NCBI GenBank assembly: GCA_027186245.1
Contig: CP114496.1
Location: 4,989,501-5,053,500, forward strand
Direction: 5' to 3'
Source: Coriaria nepalensis
Lineage: Eukaryota; Streptophyta; Magnoliopsida; Cucurbitales; Coriariaceae
Length of the DNA: 64,000 nucleotides
Shown here: one piece after another, positions 50,141 through 63,493 of the stretch
Layout: the number at the start of each line of letters is the position of its first letter
Numbering within the stretch: the first letter of the stretch is position 1
The notes under the pieces: model-generated
What the model saw: the letters and a program-made list of their open reading frames with translations, nothing else
The model's database searches: none
What the model was told of the DNA's origin: nothing
Translations under genes and position numbers: made by a program

Positions 50141-52130
50141 CAAACACTAGTTTTGTGCATAACTTGCAAATGGTCAATGCAAGGAAACTGTGTCCATTAC
50201 TTTAGCCTTAAAATCATTTGATTGAGTCATTTCAAGTCAATAACATATTTCAAAGCAAGTTGAACGAATTCTATTTTCGCACTACAAACACAGGTTTTGG
50301 GCATAACTTGCAAATGATCAATGCAAGGAAATTGTGCATTAGTTTAACCTTAAAATCATTTGAATGAGTCATTTCAGGTCAATAACATATTTCAAAGCAA
50401 GTTGAACGAATTCTTTTTTCGCACTACAAACACAGGTTCTGGGCATAACTTGCAAATGATCAATGCAAGGAAAGTGTGCATTAGTTTAACCTTAAAATCA
50501 TTTGGATGAGTCATTTCAGGTCAATAACATATTTCAAAGCAAGTTGAACGAATTCTTTTTTCGCACTACAAACACAGGCTTTGGGCATAACTTGCACATG
50601 GCCAATGCAAGGAAAGTGTGCATTAGTTTAACCTTAAAATCATTTGGATGAGTCATTTCAGGTCAATAACATATTTCAAAGCAAGTTGAACGAATTCTTT
50701 TTTCGCACTACAAACACAGGCTTTGGGCATAACTTGCACATGGCCAATGCAAGGAAAGTGTGCATTAGTTTAATCTTAAAATCATTTGAATGAGTCATTT
50801 CAGGTCAATAACATATTTCAAAGCAAGTTGAACGAATTCTTTTTTCGCACTACAAACACAGGCTTTGGGCATAACTTGCAAATGATCAATGCAAGGAAAG
50901 TGTGCATTAGTTTAACCTTAAAATCATTTGAATGAGTCATTTCAGGTCAATAACATATTTCAAAGCAAGTTGAACGAATTCTTTTTTCGCACTACAAACA
51001 CAGGTTCTGGGCATAACTTGCAAATGATCAATGCAAGGAAAGTGTGCATTAGTTTAACCTTAAAATCATTTGAATGAGTCATTTCAGGTCAATAACATAT
51101 TACAAAGCAAGTTGAACGAATTCTATTTTCGCACTACAAACACAGGTTCTGGGCATAACTTGCAAATGATCAATGCAAGGAAAGTGAGGATTAGTTTAGC
51201 CTTAAAATCATTTGATTGAGTCATTTCAGGTCAATAACATATTTCAAAGCAAGTTGAACGAATTCTATTTTCGCACTACAAACACAGGTTTTGGGCATAA
51301 CTTGCAAATGATCAATGCAAGGAAAGTGTGCATTAGTTTAGCCTTAAAATCATTTGAATGAGTCATTTCAACTCAATAACATATTACAAAGCAAGTTGAA
51401 CGAATTCTATTTTCGCACTACAAACACAGGTTTTGGGCGTAACTTGCACATGGCTATTGCAAGGAAACTGTGCATTAGTTTAATCTTAAAATCATTTGAA
51501 TGAGTCATTTCAAGTCAATAACATATTTCATAGCATATTCAACGAATTCTATTTTCGCACTACAAACACAAGTTTTGGGCATAACTTGCAAATGATCAAT
51601 GCAAGGAAAGTGTGCATTAGTTTAATCTTAAAATCATTTGAATGAGTCATTTCAAGTCAATAACATATTTCATAGCATATTCAACGAATTCTATTTTCGC
51701 ACTACAAACACAAGTTTTGGGCATAACTTGCACATGGCCAATGCAAGGAAACTGTGCATTAGTTTAATCTTAAAATCATTTGAATGAGTCATTTCAAGTC
51801 AATAACATATTTCAAAGCAAGTTGAACGAATTCTATTTTCGCACTACAAACACAGGATTTGGGCATAACTTGCAAATGGTCAATGCAAGGAAAGTGTGCA
51901 TTAGTTTAGCCTTAAAATCATTTGAATGAGTTATTTCAAGTCAATAACATATTGCAAAGCAAGTTGAACGAATTCTATTTTCGCACTACAATCACAGGTT
52001 TTGGGCATAACTTGCAAATGATCAATGCAAGGAAAGTGTGCATTAGTTTAACCTTAAAATCATTTGAATGAGTCATTTCAGGTCAATAACATATTTCATA
52101 GCATATTCAACGAATTCTATTTTCGCACTA
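50141..52130. repeat. 14-monomer HOR (1990 bp), copy 2
   Basis: Tandem copy of 48151-50140, abutting it and of exactly equal length. GTGTCC markers at 48200, 50190 and 52180 are 1990 bp apart, and GGGCGTAAC markers at 49446 and 51436 are also 1990 bp apart. By eye this is the most homogeneous adjacent pair in the window. Confidence 0.93.
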
Positions 52131-55100
52131 CAAACACTAGTTTTGTGCATAACTTGCAAATGGTCAATGCAAGGAAACTGTGTCCATTACTTTAGCCTTA
52201 AAATCATTTGATTGAGTCATTTCAAGTCAATAACATATTTCAAAGCAAGTTGAACGAATTCTATTTTCGCACTACAAACACAGGTTTTGGGCATAACTTG
52301 CACATGGCCAATGCAAGGAAAGTGTGCATTAGTTTAACCTTAAAATCATTTGAATGAGTCATTTCAAGTCAATAACATATTTCAAATCAAGTTGAACGAA
52401 TTCTATTTTCGCACTACAAACACAGGTTTTGGGCATAACTTGCACATGGCCAATGCAAGGAAACTGTGCATTAGTTTAATCTTAAAATCATTTGAATGAG
52501 TCATTTCAAGTCAATAACATATTTCAAAGCAAGTTGAACGAATTCTATTTTCGCACTACAAACACAGGTTTTGGGCATAACTTGCAAATGATCAATGCAA
52601 GGAAATTGTGCATTAGTTTAACCTTAAAATCATTTGAATGAGTCATTTAAGGTCAATAACATATTTCAAAGCAAGTTGAACGAATTCTTTTTTCGCACTA
52701 CAAACACAGGTTCTGGGCATAACTTGCAAATGATCAATGCAAGGAAAGTGTGCATTAGTTTAACCTTAAAATCATTTGAATGAGTCATTTCAGGTCAATA
52801 ACATATTACAAAGCAAGTTGAACGAATTCTATTTTCGCACTACAAACACAGGTTCTGGGCATAACTTGCAAATGATCAATGCAAGGAAAGTGTGGATTAG
52901 TTTAGCCTTAAAATCATTTGAATGAGTCATTTCAACTCAATAACATATTACAAAGCAAGTTGAACGAATTCTATTTTCGCACTACAAACACAGGTTTTGG
53001 GCATAACTTGCACATGGCTATTGCAAGGAAAATGTGCATTAGTTTAATCTTAAAATCATTTGAATGAGTCATTTCAAGTCAATAACTATTTCAAAGCAAG
53101 TTGAACGAATTCTATTTTCGCACTACAAACACAGGTTTTGGGCATAACTTGCACATGGCCAATGCAAGGAAAGTGTGCATTAGTTTAACGTTAAAATCAT
53201 TTGGATGAGTCATTTCAGGTCAATAACATATTTCAAAGCAAGTTGAACGAATTCTTTTTTCGCACTACAAACACAGGCTTTGGGCATAACTTGCACATGG
53301 CCAATGCAAGGAAAGTGTGCATTAGTTTAACCTTAAAATCATTTGGATGAGTCATTTCAGGTCAATAACATATTTCAAAGCAAGTTGAACGAATTCTTTT
53401 TTCGCACTACAAACACAGGCTTTGGGCATAACTTGCACATGGCCAATGCAAGGAAAGTGTGCATTAGTTTAATCTTAAAATCATTTGAATGAGTCATTTC
53501 AGGTCAATAACATATTTCAAAGCAAGTTGAACGAATTCTTTTTTCGCACTACAAACACAGGCTTTGGGCATAACTTGCAAATGATCAATGCAAGGAAAGT
53601 GTGCATTAGTTTAACCTTAAAATCATTTGAATGAGTCATTTCAGGTCCATAACATATTTCAAAGCAAGTTGAACGAATTCTTTTTTCGCACTACAAACAC
53701 AGGTTCTGGGCATAACTTGCAAATGATCAATGCAAGGAAAGTGTGCATTAGTTTAACCTTAAAATCATTTGAATGAGTCATTTCAGGTCAATAACATATT
53801 ACAAAGCAAGTTGAACGAATTCTATTTTCGCACTACAAACACAGGTTCTGGGCATAACTTGCAAATGATCAATGCAAGGAAAGTGTGGATTAGTTTAGCC
53901 TTAAAATCATTTGAATGAGTCATTTCAACTCAATAACATATTACAAAGCAAGTTGAACGAATTCTATTTTCGCACTACAAACACAGGCTTTGGGCATAAC
54001 TTGCACATGGCCAATGCAAGGAAAGTGTGCATTAGTTTAACCTTAAAATCATTTGGATGAGTCATTTCAGGTCAATAACATATTACAAAGCAAGTTGAAC
54101 GAATTCTATTTTCGCACTACAAACACAGGTTCTGGGCATAACTTGCAAATGATCAATGCAAGGAAAGTGAGGATTAGTTTAGCCTTAAAATCATTTGATT
54201 GAGTCATTTCAGGTCAATAACATATTTCAAAGCAAGTTGAACGAATTCTATTTTCGCACTACAAACACAGGTTTTGGGCATAACTTGCAAATGATCAATG
54301 CAAGGAAAGTGTGCATTAGTTTAGCCTTAAAATCATTTGAATGAGTCATTTCAACTCAATAACATATTACAAAGCAAGTTGAACGAATTCTATTTTCGCA
54401 CTACAAACACAGGTTTTGGGCATAACTTGCACATGGCTATTGCAAGGAAACTGTGCATTAGTTTAATCTTAAAATCATTTGATTGAGTCATTTCAAGTCA
54501 ATAACATATTTCATAGCATATTCAACGAATTCTATTTTCGCACTACAAACACAAGTTTTGGGCATAACTTGCAAATGATCAATGCAAGGAAAGTGTGCAT
54601 TAGTTTAATCTTAAAATCATTTGAATGAGTCATTTCAAGTCAATAACATATTTCATAGCATATTCAACGAATTCTATTTTCGCACTACAAACACAAGTTT
54701 TGGGCATAACTTGCACATGGCCAATGCAAGGAAACTGTGCATTAGTCTAATCTTAAAATCATTTGAATGAGTCATTTCAAGTCAATAACATATTTCAAAG
54801 CAAGTTGAACGAATTCTATTTTCGCACTACAAACACAGGATTTGGGCATAACTTGCAAATGGTCAATGCAAGGAAAGTGTGCATTAGTTTAGCCTTAAAA
54901 TCATTTGAATGAGTCATTTTAAGTCAATAACATATTACAAAGGAAGTTGAACGAATTCTATTTTCGCACTACAAACACAGGTTCTGGGCATAACTTGCAA
55001 ATGATCAATGCAAGGAAAGTGTGCATTAGTTTAACCTTAAAATCATTTGAATGAGTCATTTCAGGTCAATAACATATTTCAAAGCAAGTTGAACGAATTC

Positions 55101-55255
55101 TATTTACGCACTACAAACACAGGATTTGGGCATAACTTGCAAATGATCAATGCAAGGAAAGTGTGCATTAGTTTAGCCTTAAAATCATTTGAATGAGTCA
55201 TTTGAAGTCAATAACATATTACAAAGCAAGTTGAACGAATTCTATTTTCGCACTA
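52131..55255. repeat. Half-B-like run decaying into mixed monomers
   Basis: Starts with a 144-bp monomer and follows half-B order through the 141-bp monomer (52985) and the GGATGAG monomers (last at 53978). It then resembles half A without GGGCGTAAC. From about 54972 the monomers gain many private changes (CTATTTACGC, TTTGAAGTC, AAAGGAAG) and lose HOR order. Other private changes are TTTAAGGTC near 52648 and TTTAACGTT near 53188. Confidence 0.82.
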
Positions 55256-57812
55256 CAAACACAGGTTTTGGGCATAACTTGCACATGGCTATTGCAAGGA
55301 AACTGTGCATTAGTTTAATCTTAAAATCATTTCAATGAGTCATTTCAAGCCAATAACTATTTCAAAGCAAGTTGAACGAATTCTATTTTCGCACTACAAA
55401 CACAGGTTTTGGGCATAACTTGCAATAGATCAATGCAAGGAAAGTGTGCATTAGTTTAACCTTAAAATCATTCGAATGAGTCATTTCAGGTCAATAACAT
55501 ATTTCATAGCATATTCAACGAATTCTATTTTCGCACTACAAACACTAGTTTTGTGCATATCTTGCAAATGGTCAATGCAAGGAAACTGTGTCCATTAGTT
55601 TAGCCTTAAAATCATTTGATTGAGTCATTTCAAGTCAATAACATATTTCAAAGCAAGTTGAACGAATTCTATTTTCGCACTACAAACACAGGTTTTGGGC
55701 ATAACTTGCACATTGCCAATGCAAGGAAAGTGTGCATTAGTTTAACCTTAAAATCATTTGAATGAGTCATTTCAAGTCAATAACATATTTCAAATCAAGT
55801 TGAACGAATTCTTTTTTCGCACTACAAACACAGGTTTTGGGCATAACTTGCACATGGCCAATGCAAGGGAACTGTGCATTAGTTTAATCTTAAAATCATT
55901 TGAATGAGTCATTTCAAGTCAATAACATATTTCAAAGCAAATTGAACGAATTCTATTTTCGCACTACAAACACAAGTTTTGTGCATAACTTGCACATGGT
56001 CAATGCAAGGAAAGTGTGCATTAGTTTAGCCTTAAAATCATTTGAATGAGTCATTTCAAGTCAAGAACATATTTCAAAGCAAGTTGAACGAATTCTATTT
56101 TCGCACTACAAACACAGGTTTTGGGCATAACTTGCAACTGATCAATGCAAGGAAAGTGTGCATTAGTTTAACCTTAAAATCATTTGAATGAGTCATTTCA
56201 GGTCAATAACATATTTCATAGCATATTCAACGAATTCTATTTTCGCAGTACAAACACAAGCTTTGGGCATAACTTGCACATGGCCAATGCAAGGAAACTG
56301 TGCATTAGTTTAATCTTAAAATCATTTGAATGAGTCATTTCAAGTCAATAACATATTTCAAAGCAAGTAGAACGAATTCTATTTTCGCACTACAAACACA
56401 GGTTTTGGGCATAACTTGCAAATGGTCAATGCAAGGAAAGTGTGCATTAGTTTAGCCTTAAAATCATTTGAATGAGTCATTTTAAGTCAATAACATATTA
56501 CAAAGCAAGTTGAACGAATTCTATTTTCGCACTACAAACACAGGTTCTGGGCATAACTTGCAAATGATCAATGCAAGGAAAGTGTGGATTAGTTTAGCCT
56601 TAAAATCATTTGATTGAGTCATTTCAGGTCAATAACATATTTCAAAGCAAGTTGAACGAATTCTATTTTCGCACTACAAACACAGGATTTGGGCATAACT
56701 TGCAAATGATCAATGCAAGGAAAGTGTGCATTAGTTTAGCCTTAAAATCATTTGAATGAGTCATTTCAACTCAATAACATATTACAAAGCAAGTTGAACG
56801 AATTCTATTTTCGCACTACAAACACAGGTTTTGGGCATAACTAGCACATGGCTATTGCAAGGAAACTGTGCGTTAGTTTAATCTTAAAATCATTTGAATG
56901 AGTCATTTCAAGTCAATAACTATTTCAAAGCAAGTTGAACGAATTCTATTTTCGCACTACAAACACAGGCTTTGGGCATAACTTGCACATGGCCAATGCA
57001 AGGAAAGTGTGCATTAGTTTAACCTTAAAATCATTTGAATGAGTCATTTCAGGTCAATAACATATTTCAAAGCAAGTTGAACGAATTCTTTTTTCGCACT
57101 ACAAACACAGGCTTTGGGCATAACTTGCACATGGCCAATGCAAGGAAAGTGTGCATTAGTTTAATCTTAAAATCATTTGAAAGAGTCATTTCAGGTCAAT
57201 AACAAATTTCAAAGCAAGTTGAACGAATTCTTTTTTCGCACTACAAACACAGGCTTTGGGCATAACTTGCAAATGATCAATGCAAGGAACGTGTGCATTA
57301 GTTTAACCTTAAAATCATTTGAATGAGTCATTTCAGGTCAATAACATATTTCAAAGCAAGTTGAACGAATTCTATTTTCGCACTACAAACACAGGATTTG
57401 GCCATAACTTGCAAATGATCAATGCAAGGAAAGTGTGCATTAGTTTAACCTTAAAATCATTTGAATGAGTCATTTCAGGTCAATAACATATTTAAAAGCA
57501 AATTGAACGAATTCTATTTTCGCACTACAAACACAAGTTTTGTGCATAACTTGCACATGGTCAATGCAAGGAAAGTGTGCATTAAGTTTAGCCTTAAAAT
57601 CATTTGAATGAGTCATTTCAAGTCAATAACATATTTCAAAGCAAGTTGAACGAATTCTATTTTCGCACTACAAACACAGGTTTTGGGCATAACTTGCAAA
57701 TGATCAATGCAAGGAAAGTGTGCATTAGTTTAACCTTAAAATCATTTCAATGAGTCGTTTCAAGTCAATAACATATTTCAAAGCAAGTTGAACGAATTCT
57801 ATTTTCGCACTA

Positions 57813-58096
57813 CAAACACAGGATTTGGCCATAACTTGCAAATGATCAATGCAAGGAAAGTGTGCATTAGTTTAACCTTAAAATCATTTGAATGAGTCAT
57901 TTCAGATCAATAACATATTTCATAGCATATTCAACGAATTCTATTTTCGCACTACAAACACAAGTTTTGGGCATAACCTGCACATGGCCAATGCAAGGAA
58001 ACTGTGCATTAGTTTAATCTTAAAATCATTTGAATGAGTCATTTCAAGTCAATAACATATTTCAAAGCAAGTTGAACGAATTCTATTTTCGCACTA
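57813..58096. repeat. Two-monomer set, copy 1 (offset 1562 bp)
   Basis: A GGATTTGGCC monomer with CAGATCAATAAC and a TAGCATATTC end is followed by a CACAAG monomer with the rare GCATAACCTGC. The same pair recurs at 59375-59658, 11 monomers downstream, sharing CATAACCTGC (about 57973 and 59535). The monomers between the two do not form a clean 11-mer repeat. Confidence 0.8.
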
Positions 58097-59374
58097 CAAA
58101 CACAGGTTTTGGGCATAACTTGCAACTGATCAATGCAAGGAAAGTGTGCATTAGTTTAACCTTAAAATCATTTCAATGAGTCGTTTCAAGTCAATAACAT
58201 ATTTCAAAGCAAGTTGAACGAATTCTATTTTCGCACTACAAACACAGCTTTTGGGCATAACTTGCACATGGCCAATGCAAGGAAAGTGTGCATTAGTTTA
58301 ACCTTAAAATCATTTGAATGAGTCATTTCAGGTCAATAACATATTTCAAAGCAAGTTCAACGAATTCTATTTTCGCACTACAAACACAGGTTTTGGGCAT
58401 AACTTGCAAATGGTCAATGCAAGGAAAGTGAGGATTAGTTTAGCCTTAAAATCATTTGAATGAGTCATTTCAGGTCAATAACATATTTCAAAGCAAGTTG
58501 AACGAATTCTATTTTCACACTACAAACATAGGTTTTTGGCATAACTTGCACATGGCCAATGCAAGGAAAGTGTGCATTAGTTTAACCTTAAAATCATTTG
58601 AATGAGTCATTTCAGATCAATAACATATTTCATAGCATATTCAACGAATTCTATTTTCGCACTACAAACACAAGTTTTGGGCATAACTTGCACATGGCCA
58701 ATGCAAGGAAACTGTGCATTAGTTTAATATTAAAATCATTTGAATGAGTCATTTCAAGTCAATAACATATTTCAAAGCAAGTTGAACGAATTCTATTTTC
58801 GCACTACAAACACAGGTTTTGGGCATAACTTGCACATGGCCAATGCAAGGAAAGTGTGCATTAGTTTAACCTTAAAATCATTTGAATGAGTCATTTCAGG
58901 TCAATAACATATTTCAAAGCAAGTTCAACGAATTCTATTTTCGCACTACAAACACAGGTTTTAGGCATAACTTGCACATGGTCAATGCAAGGAAAGTGTG
59001 CATTAGTTTAGCCTTAAAATCATTTGAATGAGTCATTTTAAGTCAATAACATATTACAAAGCAAGTTGAACGAATTTTATTTTCGCACTACAAACACAGG
59101 TTCTGGGCATAACTTGCAAATGATCAATGCAAGGAAACTGTGCATTAGTTTAATCTTAAAATCATTGGAATGAGTCATTTCAAGTCAATAACATATTTCA
59201 AAGCAAGTTGAACGAATTCTATTTTCGCACTACAAAAACAGGTTTTGGGCATAACTTGCACATGGCCAATGCAAGGAAAGTGTGCATTAGTTTAACCTTA
59301 AAATCATTTGAATGAGTCATTTCAGGTCAATAACATATTTCAAAGCAAGTTGAACGAATTCTATTTTCGCACTA

Positions 59375-59658
59375 CAAACACAGGATTTGGCCATAACTTG
59401 CAAATGATCAATGCAAGGAAAGTGTGCATTAGTTTAACCTTAAAATCATTTGAATGAGTCATTTCAGATCAATAACATATTTCATAGCATATTCAACGAA
59501 TTCTATTTTCGCACTACAAACACAAGTTTTGGGCATAACCTGCACATGGCCAATGCAAGGAAACTGTGCATTAGTTTAATCTTAAAATCATTTGAATGAG
59601 TCATTTCAAGTCAATAACATATTTCAAAGCAAGTTGAACGAATTCTATTTTCGCACTA
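59375..59658. repeat. Two-monomer set, copy 2
   Basis: Second copy of 57813-58096. It is followed by a CAAAAACAGG monomer rather than the CACAGG/AACTGATC monomer at 58097. Confidence 0.8.
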
Positions 59659-59800
59659 CAAAAACAGGTTTTGGGCATAACTTGCACATGGCCAATGCAA
59701 GGAAAGTGTGCATTAGTTTAACCTTAAAATCATTTGAATGAGTCATTTCAAGTCAATAACATATTTCAAATCAAGTTGAACGAATTCTATTTTCGCACTA

Positions 59801-60792
59801 CAAACACAGGATTTGGGCATAACTTGCAAATGGTCAATGCAAGGAAAGTGTGCATTAGTTTAGCCTTAAAATCATTTGAATGAGTCATTTTAAGTCAATA
59901 ACATATTACAAAGCAAGTTGAACGAATTCTATTTTCGCACTACAAACACAGGTTCTGGGCATAACTTGCAAATGATCAATGCAAGGAAACTGTGCATTAG
60001 TTTAATCTTAAAATCATTTGAATGAGTCATTTCAAGTCAATAACATATTTCAAAGCAAGTTGAACGAATTCTATTTTCGCACTACAAAAACAGGTTTTGG
60101 GCATAACTTGCACATGGCCAATGCAAGGAAAGTGTGCATTAGTTTAACCTTAAAATCATTTGAATGAGTCATTTCAAGTCAATAACATATTTCAAATCAA
60201 GTTGAACGAATTCTATTTTCGCACTACAAACACAGGTTTTGGGCATAACTTGCACATGGCCAATGCAAGGAAACTGTGCATTAGTTTAATCTTAAAATCA
60301 TTTGAATGAGTCATTTCAAGTCAATAACATATTTCAAAGCAAGTTGAACGAATTCTATTTTCGCACTACAAAAACAGGTTTGGGCATAACTTGCAAATGA
60401 TCAATGCAAGGAACGTGTGCATTAGTTTAGCCTTAAAATCATTTGAATGAGTCATTTTAAGTCAATAACATATTACAAAGCAAGTTGAACGAATTCTATT
60501 TTCGCACTACAAACACAGGTTCTGGGCATAACTTGCAAATGATCAATGCAAGGAAACTGTGCATTAGTTTAATCTTAAAATCATTTGAATGAGTCATTTC
60601 AAGTCAATAACATATTTCAAAGCAAGTTGAACGAATTTTATTTCGCACTACAAAAACAGGTTTTGGGCATAACTTGCACATGGCCAATGCAAGGAAACTG
60701 TGCATTAGTTTAATCTTAAAATCATTTGAATGAGTCATTTCAAGTCAATAACATATTTCAAAGCAAGTTGAACGAATTCTATTTTCGCACTA
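59801..60792. repeat. 7-monomer segment (992 bp), copy 1
   Basis: Seven monomers, including two of 141 bp caused by separate one-base deletions (CAGGTTTGGG at 60369; a shortened T run before TTTCGC in 60510-60650). The set recurs at 62076-63067, 2275 bp downstream, with equal length and both deletions, so the deletions came before the duplication. Confidence 0.88.
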
Positions 60793-60934
60793 CAAAAACA
60801 GGTTTTGGGCATAACTTGCAAATGATCAATGCAAGGAAAGTGTGCATTAGTTTAACCTTAAAATCATTTGAATGAGTCATTTCAGGTCAATAACATATTA
60901 CAAAGCAAGTTGAACGAATTCTATTTTCGCACTT

Positions 60935-61501
60935 CAAACACAGGTTTTGGGCATAACTTGCAAATGATCAATGCAAGGAAAGTGTGCAATTATTTAGCCT
61001 TAAAATCATTTGAATGAGTCATTTCAAGTCAATAACATATTACAAAGCAAGTTGAACGAATTCTATTTTCGCACTACAAACACAGGTTTTGGGCATAATT
61101 TGCAAATGTTCAATGCAAGGAAAGTGTGCATTAGTTTCGCCTTAAAATCATTTGAATCAGTCATTTTAAGTCAATAACATATTACAAAGCAACTTGAACG
61201 AATTTTATTTTCGCACTACAAACACAGGTTTTGGGCATAACTTGCACATGGCTATTGCAAGGAAACTGTGCATTAGTTTAATCTTAAAATCATTTCAATG
61301 AGTCATTTCAAGCCAATAACTATTTCAAAGCAAGTTGAACGAATTCTATTTTCGCACTACAAACACAGGTTTTAGGCATAACTTGCAATAGATCAATGCA
61401 AGGAAAGTGTGCATTAGTTTAACCTTAAAATCATTTGAATGAGTCATTTCAGGTCAATAACATATTTCATAGCATATTCAACGAATTCTATTTTCGCACT
61501 A
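60935..61501. repeat. 4-monomer segment, copy 1 (offset 2559 bp)
   Basis: Four monomers: a CACTTCAAAC junction monomer; one with TAATTTGC, AAATGTTC, GTTTCGCC and GAATCAGTC; the 141-bp TTCAATGAG monomer; and an AATAGATC monomer with TTTTAGGC. All recur in order from 63494 to the window end. The 2559-bp offset exceeds the 2275 bp of the preceding segment by two extra monomers in the downstream copy (63210 and 63352). Confidence 0.88.
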
Positions 61502-62075
61502 CAAACACTAGTTTTGTGCATAACTTGCAAATGGTCAATGCAAGGAAACTGTGTCCATTACTTTAGCCTTAAAATCATTTGATTGAGTCATTTCAAGTCA
61601 ATAACATATTTCAAAGCAAGTTGAACGAATTCTATTTTCGCACTACAAACACAGGATTTGGGCATAACTTGCAAATGGTCAATGCAAGGAAAGTGTGCAT
61701 TAGTTTAGCCTTAAAATCATTTGAATGAGTCATTTCAGGTCAATAACATATTTCATAGCATATTCAACGAATTCTATTTTCGCACTACAAACACTAGTTT
61801 TGTGCATAACTTGCAAATGGTCAATGCAAGGAAACTGTGTCCATTACTTTAGCCTTAAAATCATTTGATTGAGTCATTTCAAGTCAATAACATATTTCAA
61901 AGCAAGTTGAACGAATTCTATTTTCGCACTACAAACACAGGATTTGGGCATAACTTGCAAATGGTCAATGCAAGGAAACTGTGTCCATTACTTTAGCCTT
62001 AAAATCATTTGATTGAGTCATTTCAAGTCAATAACATATTTCAAAGCAAGTTGAACGAATTCTATTTTCGCACTA
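61502..62075. repeat. Cluster of three 144-bp monomers
   Basis: 144-bp GTGTCC monomers lie at 61502, 61788 and 61932, with a single 142-bp GGATTTGGG monomer at 61646 between the first two. Elsewhere these long monomers are at least four monomers apart. Local duplication of one or two monomers is the simplest reading. Confidence 0.85.
61932..62075. repeat. Chimeric 144-bp monomer with GGATTTGGG front
   Basis: The front reads CACAGGATTTGGGC with AAATGGTC, like the 142-bp monomers at 61646 and 62076. The rear has GTGTCC, ATTACTTTAGCC and GATTGAG of the 144-bp class. The switch lies somewhere between about local positions 17 and 48, where both parents share sequence. Confidence 0.85.
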
Positions 62076-63067
62076 CAAACACAGGATTTGGGCATAACTT
62101 GCAAATGGTCAATGCAAGGAAAGTGTGCATTAGTTTAGCCTTAAAATCATTTGAATGAGTCATTTTAAGTCAATAACATATTACAAAGCAAGTTGAACGA
62201 ATTCTATTTTCGCACTACAAACACAGGTTCTGGGCATAACTTGCAAATGATCAATGCAAGGAAACTGTGCATTAGTTTAATCTTAAAATCATTTGAATGA
62301 GTCATTTCAAGTCAATAACATATTTCAAAGCAAGTTGAACGAATTCTATTTTCGCACTACAAAAACAGGTTTTGGGCATAACTTGCACATGGCCAATGCA
62401 AGGAAAGTGTGCATTAGTTTAACCTTAAAATCATTTGAATGAGTCATTTCAAGTCAATAACATATTTCAAATCAAGTTGAACGAATTCTATTTTCGCACT
62501 ACAAACACAGGTTTTGGGCATAACTTGCACATGGCCAATGCAAGGAAACTGTGCATTAGTTTAATCTTAAAATCATTTGAATGAGTCATTTCAAGTCAAT
62601 AACATATTTCAAAGCAAGTTGAACGAATTCTATTTTCGCACTACAAAAACAGGTTTGGGCATAACTTGCAAATGATCAATGCAAGGAAAGTGTGCATTAG
62701 TTTAGCCTTAAAATCATTTGAATGAGTCATTTTAAGTCAATAACATATTACAAAGCAAGTTGAACGAATTCTATTTTCGCACTACAAACACAGGTTCTGG
62801 GCATAACTTGCAAATGATCAATGCAAGGAAACTGTGCATTAGTTTAATCTTAAAATCATTTGAATGAGTCATTTCAAGTCAATAACATATTTCAAAGCAA
62901 GTTGAACGAATTCTATTTCGCACTACAAAAACAGGTTTTGGGCATAACTTGCACATGGCCAATGCAAGGAAACTGTGCATTAGTTTAATCTTAAAATCAT
63001 TTGAATGAGTCATTTCAAGTCAATAACATATTTCAAAGCAAGTTGAACGAATTCTATTTTCGCACTA
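62076..63067. repeat. 7-monomer segment (992 bp), copy 2
   Basis: Copy of 59801-60792, carrying the same CAGGTTTGGG deletion (62644) and a one-base shortening before TTTCGC (monomer 62785). Differences noticed are GAACGTGTG in copy 1 versus GAAAGTGTG here, and GAATTTTATTTCG versus GAATTCTATTTCG. Confidence 0.88.
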
Positions 63068-63493
63068 CAAAAACAGGTTTTGGGCATAACTTGCAAATGA
63101 TCAATGCAAGGAAAGTGTGCATTAGTTTAACCTTAAAATCATTTGAATGAGTCATTTCAGGTCAATAACATATTTCAAAGCAAGTTAAACGAATTCTATT
63201 TTCGCACTACAAACACAGGATTTGGGCATAACTTGCAAATGATCAATGCAAGGAAAGTGTGCATTATTTTAACCTTAAAATCATTTGAATGAGTCATTTC
63301 AGGTCAATAACATATTTCAAAGCAAGTTGAACGAATTCTATTTTCGCACTACAAACACAGGATTTGGGCATAACTTGCACATGGTCAATGCAAGGAAAGT
63401 GTGCATTAGTTTAGCCTTAAAATCATTTGAATGAGTCATTTTAAGTCAATAACATATTACAAAGCAAGTTGAACGAATTCTATTTTCGCACTT

